64,000 bases of DNA. Source: Bathymodiolus brooksi. Its lineage: Eukaryota > Mollusca > Bivalvia > Mytilida > Modiolidae. Below are positions 10,417 through 21,679 of this stretch, piece by piece (positions within the stretch are counted from its first letter, which is position 1; each line of letters begins with the position of its first letter). The DNA is taken from assembly GCA_963680875.1 (NCBI GenBank), contig OY804590.1, forward strand, positions 23,870,640-23,934,639, in the 5' to 3' direction. A program made the position numbers and the translations under genes. The notes beneath the pieces were generated by a model, which did not search any database, was not told the DNA's origin, and saw only the letters and a program-made list of their open reading frames with translations.

Positions 10417-11958
10417 TTGTTTTGTGTTGAATTTAAGATTGTTTTATACCAGTTTTTATACCGATGTGGTCATTTTAATTTGTCACTTATTGCCAATCAG
10501 ACTATATCTGATTCGTTCTTGGAAATGTGTAGTCCCGTAAAGTTTGCTCACTCACTATCGAAAAAGATTCGAACGGTCAGCAGTTGGGAATTATGCATAA
10601 TTTGTCAGATCTCTTGCGATGATACTCTATCTAAGGCAAGCGAAAAGGGGAAATGTACCTTATTTAAAGCTGTTGGCTTGAGGAAAGATGATGTCCATCG
10701 CCGTCTTCATGACGAATTTGATTCACTTGATTTGATTCCAACTGATAGGATACAGTATCATAGATCCTGCTATGAAAGCTACACAAGCAAAATAAATTTA
10801 GAAAAAATTGAACCAGTTGAAGCACAAATGAATGCCTCTGCCTGTGGCTTGGTGAGAACATCAGAATATATTTGTGTAAAGACCCGCTCAATGACTGCTC
10901 CATTTGATTGGTCTCAATGCATATTTTGTAAACAGAAAAGTTACAAAAAAGATAGGAATTTAAAGCGCGTCGAATCTAAAGATTGAATCAAAAACATACT
11001 CCATGCTGTGAATAACAAGTCCGATTTCGATATGGTTAGTTCAATTCAGTCAGTTGACAATTTCTTGGAAAATGCATTGTATCACTCGTCATGCATAGCG
11101 AACTACCTTTTAAACATGAAATCAGACACTGTACCAGTCGAAAAAGAGTCTGAGCATGCAGGTGCTTTTCAGCAATTCATAGATAGCCTACGAGATGATC
11201 TCTTTGTTAACAAAAATGCATTTTCTATGTCTTTCTTGCTTGATAAGTTCTGTTCCTTTCTCCCACCAAACATTGCTAGCAAATATACAACTTCAAAATT
11301 GCAGCAAAAGTTACTCAACTATTTTGGAAACGCCATTATTGTTGAAAAGCAATGTGGACAGGGTAAATCTAATACAGTATTCAGTAGTTCAATCACTGTG
11401 TCTGAGGCTATTCACCCTGCAAACAATCTAAAAGCCGAACTGAAATTTACAGAGTTGGAGACAAGTTTTGAAAACACTCAGTCGAAATCTGTCAGATCTG
11501 TATGACCCAAAAGGTAGTCCTAAGTCTGTTCACATAGATCTAAATAAACTCAATTAGCTTTGTCAAAAGATTCCTCTCTTGTCAAACTTCCTCCATCTGA
11601 AGCAGCATTTAGACAACACATACTTCGTGTTGCATTCCAAGTGTATGTATGGACACATGCTAATGAAGCTAAGCCACCGTCTAGGTCGCCTTTAGAGTAT
11701 GGATGGAGAAATGAGAACAAATACTTAATGCCAAAGTACTTTGAAGGACCCATGACGTCTGACTTCTTGCAAGACCTTGTATGTATGTGTAAAGGCAAGT
11801 CCTTCTGCAGCAAAAATTGTGTTTGCGTTGAACAAAATTTATCGTGTACGAGCATCTGCGGTTGTCAAGGAAATGAAGAATGTAGAAATCAGCTGTCACA
11901 CCAATTGTCGGTAGCTGAAAATTTGGGAAACGACGAGGATTGTCCAAGCGACATCTAA
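10417..11958 (+). pseudogene. Broken zinc-finger/Cys-rich-tail gene inside the transposon
   Basis: One reading frame carries three blocks. The first (10417-10983; a good ATG is at 10525) has a CxxC finger ('ELCIICQ') paired with 'YHRSCYESYTS', then a second CxxC ('QCIFCKQKSY'). After an in-frame TGA (10984-10986) the frame continues from 11008 to 11502. A stop-rich gap of about 50 nt follows (11503-11550), then 11560-11958 with 'LPPSEAAFRQH', 'EYGWR' and a Cys-rich tail ('CSKNCVCVEQNLSCTSICGC'). I recall this block order (paired fingers at the start, the proline-rich and CxC-like tail at the end) from large uncharacterised invertebrate proteins with a long middle part. That middle is absent here, so this looks like an internally deleted copy. 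Function unknown. An A-rich stretch follows at 11975-12010. Confidence 0.65.
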
Positions 11959-12616
11959 AGCAGATACCTGACTGAAATAAAAAAAAGAAAAAAAGAAAAA
12001 AGAAAAAAATAAGAAATCTGCCATTGGTCTCAGACCTTGACGTGGTTGGTGGGCTTTCAACTAACATGAGACCTCTGTAAAAGGCATAGTATACTTTTTA
12101 CCATTGTAGTTATGCTCTTTTATTAAAAGTAAATCAATTGTTGTCCTACTTTTAGGTTGGTGTGGTAAAGTTTAGACTTCATACACCCCGTTATTTCTCG
12201 TAAGATTTTTATGAAACTTTCCAGAAAATATCTTCATATACTATATTTTTCTATGATTAAGCTCCATTTGTAATTTTTGTATTTTCTTTTTCAATTTTGA
12301 TGCACAAATTTCAAAAATACATTTTTTGTACTTCCCGACGTCAGGGGCATATATCAGTAGCCTTTACCCGATATTTCCAAACAAAAAAGAAATTATTTGA
12401 TCAAAAACATAGCACTCTACATAATGCCAGCATTTTTTAATTGTAATAGTAAACTGTTTTCAAGGAAAATAACCATTATATAAAAAAATTGCGATTTTCG
12501 ACATTTTCCACAAATGACCTTTAACCCCAATATTGCAAAAACTGCACCATAGTGGAACTCTACGACAGGGCTTCATCGAAGCACCTCGGTAATATCTTTT
12601 AAATAAGACCAAAATT

Positions 12617-12643
12617 AGCCGTGAGGTATTCCGGTCCATTAAA
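12617..12643 (-). repeat. Right terminal inverted repeat of the 9.57-12.64 kb element
   Basis: Inverted match to 9573-9599. The subterminal partner lies at 12541-12571. Confidence 0.75.
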
Positions 12644-12870
12644 TTTTCGATTTTTACTTGATTTTTCCTCCACTATTATACAGTTAAGTGAATCGGAATG
12701 AAACAAATATGTGAACTACTCATATAAGTGAATGAAAATATCAGTACCAAATGTACAAGAAACCAAAAGTTTTTTTGATAACCTTTATGGAGTAACTTTA
12801 CATAAATTTAATAATGAAACATATTATTAATGAAAATGATGATTTTGATTTTATAAAAAATATATTTTTG

Positions 12871-12900
12871 AAGGTTAGCGATTTTCACATCACCCAACTA
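12871..12900 (-). other. Hairpin motif copy 7
   Basis: The core is identical to the consensus, but the distal end of the right arm reads 'aacta' instead of 'acctt', shortening the outer stem. Confidence 0.8.
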
Positions 12901-13078
12901 GCATACATGTTGTTAAATGTGTTTAATAGGAAGTATATTTGATTTAATGTGTTTAATAAGAATTACATTTATCAATTTCAGTTCCTTGAAAAATATCATT
13001 TGATAAATAACAAGCCTGGTTTATAGGTGTGAAAGAAAAGTGATGAATTATCAGTTTTAAAAGTGATTAACAAATATG

Positions 13079-13107
13079 AAGGTTAGCGATTTTCACATCA
13101 CCCACCT
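13079..13107 (-). other. Hairpin motif copy 8, 3' of the helicase gene
   Basis: Near-consensus copy starting about 86 nt downstream of the helicase stop codon (13193). It therefore occupies the same relative place as the diverged copy after the SGNH gene. Confidence 0.85.
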
Positions 13108-13192
13108 ATCACATGTTTGTATTTCAAAGGAAGATTAAGAGACTGAATTGACAGTGCAAATACTTCTTTCATTATTGAGGAACTTTCATTAT

Positions 13193-14419
13193 TTATTCCT
13201 CAATGTGATCATTAGGCAAGTTTAAATTGAGAAAATTAGTTAGACTTTCATCTGTTTCTAGACATGGAAATTTTTCATTGGTCTGAATGGAAAGTTGAAG
13301 TAATCTATTAATTTCCTGTGTTCTTGCTAAAACTGTAGGAGTGTTCACTTTATGACAAAGTCTGTCCTCGTTCACTAAAACAGATGAATGCCATGCAAAA
13401 TCTGGAGGTGATATATTATTACCTGCAGATTTTGCTCTTGAAAGGGCTACAAAGAGAGCACCTGGATTCCTGGATTCAAATGACCTGATTCCTGGATTAA
13501 TGATGATAATGATATAGGAATATGGTTCCCCTTTGCCAATTGTCATTCCCTGACATTTATGAATAGTGGAAGCCCATCCAAGGCGTAAAGGAATTTGTTT
13601 TCTTCGACAACCACAGCAATTGCAATCAATCTTTCTTTCTACTGGGACAATAGGGACAATTTTTGGATTTTCCTCTATGAAAGGGGGACCACTATAATTA
13701 TCAAACTGTACCATGACTACATCAGGTATGGAATTTTCAGGTCGAATTTCATTTTTGTAGATAAGATCAATGATTGTGCCAGTAGCTCCATTAAACAAAC
13801 CAAAACGAACACAGAGATTTGTTGTCAACATGATTTTTGCAGTTTTGCATAGAAAAATAATTTTTTGTAAACCATCAGCTCTATCACTTTCCATAGAATT
13901 AGCTTGAACACCCTTACTTATAGCAGATAATTTTGCAATAGGATAACTTTGGTTAACTTCCAAAAGCTTTATTTTATTGTGATCCCAGAACTGTTGATGT
14001 GTTGGAAATACAAACAGACCTTTTTCAGACATGTCATTTAGTAATCCTTGGCCATATGATGATTTTAAATTTTGCCGTTGAAATTTTTGCAGCCATTTTG
14101 CCTGAACAGGTGTTATCTTATATTCTCTAATTGCTAGTAACACATCTTTTAGTTCTTGTTCTTTGATTCCCTGACGGACAATGGTCTTTAGATTGACAGA
14201 ATATTTGAAATCTTTCCAAACAAGAACACTGTGGAGAGCCGCTGGCAACTTGCAAGAAGAGTTATAAACAGGTGAATCAAGTACTGGGGATAACTGAACA
14301 TCATCCCCTAGAAAAATAACTACAGGCAAACCACCCCAAGACTGATCAAAATTCTCTCCATTTTTAACCCCATAGCGACACATGAACTCCATCCAACCTA
14401 AAGTTGTGGCACCAATCAT
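13193..14419 (-). pseudogene. Helentron helicase domain, C-terminal part
   Basis: This 408-codon frame holds the SF1/Pif1-like motifs after Walker B: 'FLGDDVQLSPV' (motif III), 'LTTNLCVRFGLFNGATG' (motif V region), and 'STIHKCQGMTIGKG' followed by 'ALFVALSRAKSAG' (motif VI). Walker B itself ('LLVDERSMIG') is read in this frame just upstream of the first Met, so the frame was entered from the upstream part by a frameshift near 14460-14480. The helicase would unwind DNA 5'-3' during rolling-circle transposition. A short insertion rich in Ile/Tyr ('YSYIIIIINPG') lies before motif VI. Confidence 0.88.
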
Positions 14420-14478
14420 TGATCTCTCATCAACTAGCAGGACTTTTAAACCTTCACAATTTTGTTGAAGTTTTTCAC

Positions 14479-16542
14479 CTAAGGTGGTTTCATTTCTTGC
14501 CCCTTTTTATATATAGGAATTTTTAGAAAGCTATGTAAAGTTACTCCAGAAATAATATTTGCACTGTTACCAGTTGGACAAAGTACTTGAACAGCTCTAT
14601 TTGATGAAAAAATTGTTCTTACGGCCTTAACTAAACATTTTATAAGGTAAGATTTACCAGAACCAGCTGTTCCAGACACAATCATCTTTAAAGGTTCATA
14701 ATTTGTTGGGTTTTCAATAAAGCTTTGAATTGTTTTTAAAGCTATTTGAAAAGCAAATTTTTTATCCCTGTTCATTTTAGTAATATCAACATTTGGAATG
14801 TCCAAATCTGTATCATCAGTATTAATGTAAGAATCTAAATCGTTAAGCCAATTAATTACAAGATCTGAGGGGTAATGATGACTCGTCAGACCCCAGTCAT
14901 ATTCTGGACCACCGTCATCATATTTGAAATTGGACTCGTCAATTTCTTCATAATTTGGATTAGGTTTTATTAATTCCATCCAATCAGGCTGTTGAGGCAT
15001 TTCATTCTCAAACTGATTTTCAACTGGATCATCTAAGTTATCTACATTAAAATTTTGTTTTGCCTTTTCGACATCTGCCTTTAAAAAATTTGGACAGTTA
15101 TCAGAAATTAAAAAAGAATTCATACGATCAATCCAAGAAATATTATCATTTTTTATTTCAGAAATTGTCCTCCAATTTGGAAAATGAAGAATTAACATGG
15201 TACGACAATAATTTTCATCTAAAGGCCAGGTTGCTTGAATATTTCCTGTTATAACAGGAACCTTTCCATTTTTACAAACAAAACCATAAAAGGATGACAT
15301 ATCTTTTTCATCTCTTTGTAAATATCTATCCAAAGCAGTATTTTTTGTGACAAATTTGTCTTCATTATTACAGGTTAGCAGTCTACACCCTGACAAACAG
15401 ACATTTTGAAATGTATGACTACATCTGTATAAGGGTATGCGCGATAATTCAAATGATGCCTCAACAGCTGAAATATCCCTTTTAACAGTTTGCATTAATA
15501 GTTTAGTACATATTGATTTTGCTGTTGTACCAGTAGACTCATCAGCACAGTTTACTAAATCATTAAATAAATCAACCACTGCACCAGTTGGCTGATTCCC
15601 TTTGCATGCATAACCAGACACATACTTTTCTACGGAAAGAATTTCTTCAACAGAGGGGTTCTCTGGATCACTTTTTGATATAATAAGAGAGACATCTCCA
15701 TTGACACGCCAACCCTGTGTGTGAAATCTGGAATGTTGGACAAGTGAAGGATGGTCTCTTGACATTTCTAGTCGCAAAGAGCCATTCTTGTCCTTTACCA
15801 ATGCAGGTGTCTCTCTTATTTCTTTTCCCGGTGATGATTCAGTGCCAAATTCCATTCTACAAGCTTTCTCTTTACCAGTTTTTGATTTTTTTAAACAATA
15901 ATCTGAACAACGGTGAATATTAAAACGGTAAGTTAAAAGAACATAATCTTCTAACAAAGTCTCTTGTGACATACTGACATCCATTAAAAGTTTTATGAGT
16001 GGATTTTTTTCTTCTGGGGGTAAGGCTGCAGAGCCCTCTGGTGGTGGCCAAAGATTTTTTCTAGGTTTCCCAGTTTCATCCTTTCCAGCTGGATGGGAAG
16101 CACTGAGACCAAATTGCTCAGTAGCCCATTGGGACAATACATTGGCACAATCTGGATCTGATAGACCATCTTCTATGGCATTATGTAATAAATTATGAGG
16201 TTCCCTATCAGATCTCCAGCAAAGGCCATGCCAATGTACCATACCCCTGGACTTAGCAAATTCTTGCCTATACCAATATGCTGATACACCAAAAGCTGGA
16301 GACATGACATTTTTAAAATAACTTTGTGTTCTTAAATCAAAGTATTGTGCTACAATATGAGTATTTTTTTGAAGAGCATCAAACAGGTCTGAGCGATTAG
16401 AGAAATCAATTTCTTTTCCGCTAGTTTCATAAATATATTTTGAAAGTAATTTTCTAAGAGGTTTGAAATGGTATTCTGCACAGCTGCCAGTGGTGAAAAA
16501 AGAAGGTAAACCTTGTTTTTCATTTATTTGATACTGAATCAA
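14479..16542 (-). pseudogene. Helentron Rep (HUH endonuclease) plus helicase Walker A
   Basis: 687 codons. 'GLPSFFTTGSCAEYHF' is the Helitron Rep entry motif. 'RGMVHWHGLCW' (residues 99-109) gives the HUH metal-binding pair His103/His105. 'KYVSGYACKG' gives the two candidate catalytic tyrosines, Tyr307 and Tyr311. The helicase starts near residue 600, with Walker A 'GTAGSGKS' at residues 624-631 (14651-14674). It is in the same frame as the preceding block (16597-18396), separated by one TAA at 16597-16599 and 18 further sense codons. The last residues before its stop (PPL-region near 14479) are followed in another frame by Walker B, so it ends through a frameshift. Confidence 0.9.
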
Positions 16543-16596
16543 AGCCCTGAGTTCTTTTCCTCTTTGGGACCAATATTGAGTAGTTCCCCTTAGTGA

Positions 16597-18396
16597 TTAT
16601 CCGAAATATAAAACTTTTTTAGCAATTGAATTGTCTCCATCATTAATTTTATTTTTCAATTCAGAAACTGATAAATGTTTGTCTCCTAGCTTTTGGTTTA
16701 CAACAAAATTGCAATTTTCAAGTGTTTTTTTCCTCCTTATCATATTGTGGACAACAAATTTAAAATATTGATGATGTGCAAACCTTCCATCATCATACCA
16801 TAAAAGATGTTCGGCCCAATCACTCACAGAATCAAATGTTCTAGGCCTATTAATGTGAAAATCACCTGTCCCGAAAGGAAAAAGAGCTGGAAAGGCCAAT
16901 GTAAAAAAATATTGAGTGGTGAATTCAGAAATGGGAATATTTTGTCTTGTTGGCCATGGTATTGTTACTGTTCCTTTCTTGTTAACAGTAACACCACCAT
17001 GATCTTCTCCAATAACTGCATTAACAACATTTTCAACCTTTTTCTTAATATCAACATTGGGATCAGGCAAAAGGACACTTGAATTAGTCATTCCAGAAAT
17101 TTCGCCTGGGTCAGTTTGATCTTGAGCTGGGTCTTTATCAGAACTTAAGTCATTGTGGGGGTTATAATCAATAGTTTCTATATCGGAGAGTTCTCCTTCA
17201 ATAGGTAAAGAATTTATTTTATCTATATCTATTATTATGTCTGCAAATGCAGGATTGTTAGTTTTAAGAAAATTAAGTGCGTTCTGGACCTTATATCTTC
17301 TAACTACAAAATCTTTTGATGTGTCATTCTGTCCTTGTTTTTTTACTTTAAGAACTTCAATTTCTTTTGGGGGTCTAGGAAAAATTTTTGCTGGTTCATT
17401 TACCTCTTGGGGAAATGTAACACAATGACCACTTGAGCCAATACCACCATGATTTAGCAAATGGACATTGATGCATGGTGAGATTCTGGAAATAAGTTGT
17501 TGCTCAATTACTGTTAAATCAGACATTTCAGGAGGGGATGGTTTGGGGTCCATTTTATTGTCTTCTGAATATAATTTTATTATGTTTTTATCAATAGAAC
17601 AGCGTTTGCATACCTCGTTTGGTATTTTCATTCCAATCCGCCGTTCCTTGCAAATTGAACAAAAATTTATAGACAGAGAAATTTGTTCTAATTCAAATTT
17701 GCGAATACAGTCCATTACTTTGTTAAAATGACTATCATTAGACAAAGGAGGAGGATTTGGAATTTCATTTTCAGGAATGTTTAGAGTCTTTAACTGATAA
17801 CTAATTTTACTTCTTAAGCGCGATTCTCTTTTCTTTCTCTCTTCAACAGATTCAAGGTCAGAAGGAACTTCATAATTTAAACCAAGTTTTCTATTTTTAT
17901 TTAGAAGTGAGATTTTAGACCCTTTCCTTTTCTTACTACCACTACTATTTGTAGGTTGACTTTTGAGAACATTAGATGGATTATTGACATGATGAATTTT
18001 TCTCATTGGCTGAAAATGGGAACCGGAAAGCAGGAGATGAACTGTGTAAAAATTCAAATTACATGGAATAAATGTATTTTTAGAGTAAACATTTCTTTGG
18101 TGTAACCAGACATCTATTTGCAAGTCTAATAACAATGAAGCAGCTGCAATTTCCGAAGATGTTGCCCATCCATTTACGTTTAACATTACATTTGTATACA
18201 CAGATTTTGTCATGTTATGTTCATGAGAAATGAGAATTCTGTCTTCCCAAGAAGCCCAATTTTGTAAAATAAAAGTACATATTAATTGTTTATAGTTATT
18301 CGACATTGAAAAATCTTTATTTAAAATAAAACTGAGTGAATGAAAAAAAACAGTTTCCATCACCAGGGACTGGGAAAACATTGAACTTAGTTTCAT
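16597..18396 (-). pseudogene. Helentron OTU (C-part), zinc finger and Helitron-like N domain
   Basis: About 600 codons. The first part continues an OTU cysteine protease: 'NGWATSSEIAAASLLL', then 'YTVHLLLSGSHFQPM', whose His127 (about 18016-18018) is the expected catalytic His. A Cys-rich finger follows ('CSICKERRIG', 'VCKRCSIDKN'), then 'FPALFPFGTGDFH' and 'YDDGRFAHHQYFKFVVHN', which are typical of the Helitron-like N-terminal domain. It ends at a TAA (16597-16599) after which the same frame stays open into Rep, so this is a point nonsense lesion. Confidence 0.88.
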
Positions 18397-18885
18397 TTAT
18401 TGAAATGATGGAAGATGGCAAAGTTGGTGCTAGAATAGCAACTGATTTGTGATTTTCTTTCATGGAATTGGAAGTTGTATGAACAGCAGAATTCAAATTT
18501 TTCATATTGTTGAATGAAGTACTTGAAGCTGCAGGAAATCCATGTGTAGGTTCCTCAACATTAAATTTTTTAACAACATCAGCATATGAAATTGGACTGG
18601 AACATGAACCAGTACTTTTAAATGAATTTTGGTGTGTCTCTTTATGATAAAAAGGATTTGTATTGGGAGATTTTGAATTTTCTACAGACTCAATTTTGTT
18701 TTGATAATAATCATGTTCGTGTTGAAAATCAGTTTTGAAATATGGAGTTGATTGAATTTTTTCAGGTTCCTTGACGTCAGGATTTTCAGTTGGTGAAGAA
18801 TATGAGTAGCTATGGTCAACATGATTTGTTGTATGGATTTCATATATATTTTCATGATCACTTATGTCAATCTTGATATTGCTAC
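18317..18885 (-). pseudogene. Helentron N-terminal leader and OTU catalytic Cys block
   Basis: This frame is open on the minus strand from a TGA near 18888 down to about 18317. It begins with a Ser/Asn/His-rich leader and the first ATG is only at 18505. It ends in 'VPGDGNCFF', the OTU motif with the catalytic Cys. The next codons lie in a run of eight T; removing one T would join this frame to 'HSLSFIL' in the downstream block. The break is therefore a single-base indel in a homopolymer, either real or an assembly error. No ATG upstream of 18505 is in frame, so the start may be lost or spliced. Confidence 0.75.
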
Positions 18886-18889
18886 CTCA

Positions 18890-19900
18890 GTACCTTTTTG
18901 TTGATTTTGCGATCGCAAGAATGCTCAGACGATTGTCAGATGCAGACGACTTTTTGGGGTCAAAGGTTACGATGTTATTGAAAAATCTCGTAGTTTTAGA
19001 ATCTAATTGTACAGAAAAAGACTACTTTTGTTGCGAGGATATGACAGAAAATAATGATAAAAAAAATATAAGTAGAACAAGCTAACAAAATTACTTTTAT
19101 TACACACGGGTTCCGAGTTTCAGTGGTATCAGACGTACGAGAGAGGGTACGAGACTTCAGGATCACCTTTGCGCTTTATGTTAAGAAGATCTTCATTAGT
19201 TGAGTGTGTTAGTGTGTTACCCGGAAACCGGTGTTTACAAAACGTAGAAATTTTTTTCTTCGACAATTTGTTCAACCATGTTTGTTAAAAAATCCTAAGT
19301 ACACATTTTATACCATAAAGAGCTCGCTTAAGCTCGTATATAATGGTCATTTATAAAACTTTATTGCAAAATCTATTGTTTTTCAAGAATTAATAAAAAC
19401 GTTAATTTTGTCTACTAGTACATTTTTTTTTTGTAATTTGTTTTTCAAGAAATTTCCGATTATCATTATTTATCTTTTCATCAGTTTGAATTTTCTTGTA
19501 GCCTTGTTGAAGGGCAGCCGGCTAAGGTCATTGCTTTCGCCGTATACATATGTATATATTTTTTAAATTTATTGAAGTAGATTATCTTTCGGTTTCAGTT
19601 CTCGTATAGCGCTCTCAGGCTCTCTCTTATATCTAGATACATATTTGTTTGGCTGGAAAGTGCAAACTGGGGGTCCTTGTTCTTTATTCCATCTAACGAA
19701 TACAATGTTGAAGTGTACTTCTAACCATTGTGGCTTCAAGGTCAGTGAAGGTTTTTACGTATGAATGTACACTGTATATGATAATTTGATAAAATCAATT
19801 CAAGTCATTGGACTCATCTAAAAATATATTATGTCTATCCCTAGATTCGTATTACTATACAAGGCAACACTTCGAATACTGCAGCTATAATGTTTTGCAT
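18890..19900. other. Intergenic; possible 5' flank of the Helentron
   Basis: No gene recognised. The 19085-19260 part is less AT-rich than its surroundings and has short inverted segments, as might occur near an element end, but no terminus could be defined. Confidence 0.4.
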
Positions 19901-19901
19901 A

Positions 19902-20021
19902 GCGGATGTGGCCAAGTGGCATAGGACGCTGGACATAAGGCTATGCGATTGTTGCTGTAGTGTATCAATGGTGTGAGTTCAAATCCTGTCGAGGGAGAAC
20001 CAAATAAAAAAAAAAAAAAAA
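19902..20021 (+). repeat. tRNA-derived SINE head with poly(A)
   Basis: Leu/Ser-like tRNA promoter features: an A-box-like 'gtggccaagtggc' (19909-19921) and a B-box 'gagttcaaatcct' (19974-19986), followed by a run of about 17 A (20005-20021). The 5' and 3' ends do not pair into an acceptor stem, so it is not a working tRNA gene. Confidence 0.7.
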
Positions 20022-20035
20022 CTTGTCAGCTCAAA

Positions 20036-20290
20036 AATCTAATTCTAAGAAGAGTTTGAAGATACCAAAGAGGTAAGAAGAATCTGTAAATCGAAGCAGG
20101 ACAGACAACACAATGTCCAAAAGAAAGAGGACAAAATGACAAATAATGATCTACAAAACATACACATAAAACATAAGATCGAGTAAAGCGAGTCCCACTA
20201 AAACTGGGGGTGAACTCGGGTGCTCCGGAAGGGTAAGCAGTTCCTTCTCCACTAGTGACACCCATCGTGCAGTTACAAACACGGTGACGA
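20036..20290 (-). repeat. Dispersed repeat C copy, minus orientation
   Basis: Reverse-oriented relative to 7862-8090, with the same 'ggtgctccggaagggtaagc' and 'gggggtgaactcgggtg' blocks. It lies directly after the poly(A) of the SINE-like copy. Confidence 0.8.
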
Positions 20291-20325
20291 GACATGAATG
20301 AGTTTGGGTTAAATTTTTACACGTA

Positions 20326-21120
20326 TATATTATATACTTATTGACTGGGTATGAGGGAATAGCAAGTTTATTGTCCCTGAGACACTGACTATTTACCGAG
20401 GCGAAGCCGAGATTAATAGTCACGGTCGAGGGGACAAGAAACTTTCTATTCCCGAATACACAGTCTATAAGTATTTTATTATACCGAAAAACATTAGACT
20501 CATAGTGGAATGATCACCTCAAAATGATAAAGAATAATAAAATCACGCATCTTTTGCCAGTATTTTGCATTATAAATCTGAATATTGTCTCATGGACATT
20601 GTTATGCTGTTTCCCCAGTTATTCATAAGAGTTTGATTCTTTTGAGAAAGTAGACTTCAACATAAATGTACATGGTGACTACAAGTTTTATGAAAATTTT
20701 GAATTATTTTGAAATTTTAAAATTTTGAACTTTAAAATTTTTATTTTATTTATTTTAAATTTTTGAATTTTTTTTTTTAATTTTGAAATTTTATGAAAAC
20801 TGAAATTTTATAAAAATATTTTGAAAATTTTGAAATCATGAAATTTTTGAAATTTTGACAAAAAAATCCGGGTTTCACGATAGCGACGATAACGCCAGAG
20901 GATCACGCATAACAATTACCGTAGTTTGTCCAATAAGCGACGTCCAATTAAAAATTCCGCGAAAGTTGTTTAAATTGCCAGTAAATAGTTCAGCGGCAGT
21001 CAATAGTCTTGAAAACTATGGACCGGTCAATAGTCTCAGTGTTAAAAATGTGAAACAATAGCATTTTTATTTCTTTAAAAAAGCTTTAAGAAAGTATATA
21101 CTGAGGTATAATAAACATAT
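20326..21120. repeat. Repeat E: foldback-headed element, copy 1
   Basis: Starts with an imperfect ~155-bp hairpin (20326-20480; arms contain 'gggaatag' and 'ctattccc'). It continues through 'aaaatcacgcatcttttgcc', a degenerate 'gaaattttga' run and 'tactgaggta'. The same order recurs at 41425-42415. Confidence 0.8.
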
Positions 21121-21679
21121 ATATATATCATTGAAGCTTAATTTGAAAAAGCAACTATAAAGAATTTAATCCAATCACATAGTGTTATTAACACAGAACA
21201 TTTATACCGTTTATAAATGTGAAATAGTGTGTACATTAACATTAACGACATGAATTAGCTTTAACGTGAAGATGTTAAAAGCTGTTAGACTATATATATA
21301 TATACATGATTATATTCCGTCCAGCGTAAACACAATGCAGTTTTAATGAAATAGCGTGCCACTTGAAAATCACGATAATTGCTCAATGTCTCCACCTCTT
21401 TACTAAATTGAAATGGACAGTCTGAGGAATTCATTTGGTTCAGCGGTAAAGAAAATGTAGTCATTTCGATCAGCGAAATCGATTCGGTGTCCATGGATTT
21501 TGATTCAAGCCATTATAAACATTTCTTTGTAAACTTTGGCAGCGTTTTTGAAGGATGCTTTGGCAAAAGAAGTTTCAATTGGTATTAAAAAAAACCCAAA
21601 ACAAGATAAATAAACATAAAGCAAAAAATAAAATAAATAAATAAATAAAAACAAAATGATAGATAGATATGGCGATAAA
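21121..21679. other. No gene recognised
   Basis: AT-rich single-copy-looking DNA with a TA dinucleotide patch at about 21290-21304. Confidence 0.5.

Larger units (their letters stand above)
9573..12643 (+). mobile_element. DNA transposon with terminal and subterminal inverted repeats, carrying a broken gene
   Basis: The segments 9573-9599 and 12617-12643 are inverted copies ('tttaatggaccg', 'atacctcacggc'). A second inverted pair lies inside ('ccctgtcgtaga' near 9646 and its complement ending at 12571). Between them lies one degenerate plus-strand gene (10417-11958). I could not see a clear target-site duplication, so the exact termini and the superfamily remain open. The element interrupts the hairpin-motif array of the Helentron region, so it inserted later. 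Confidence 0.7.
13079..18885 (-). mobile_element. Helentron-type Helitron, coding core
   Basis: A single minus-strand reading unit of about 1,900 codons encodes, in order, a low-complexity leader, an OTU protease domain, a Cys-rich finger, a Helitron-like N-terminal domain, an HUH/two-Tyr Rep domain and a Pif1-like helicase. Helentrons are the Helitron variant known to carry OTU domains. The copy is broken by one frameshift in a T8 run, one TAA stop and one further frameshift. The true ends were not found: no convincing 5' terminus near 18.9-19.2 kb and no CTRR-type 3' end. The element may extend left through the hairpin array to about 6.0 kb. Confidence 0.85.

Noticed and set aside
18864..19085. 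Plus-strand 73-codon gene next to the Helentron
   Set aside because: No domain, and it overlaps the likely 5' end of the Helentron in the opposite sense.
19902..19990. Functional tRNA gene (Leu/Ser-like)
   Set aside because: A- and B-boxes are present but the acceptor stem does not pair, and a poly(A) run follows, so it is a SINE-like copy.
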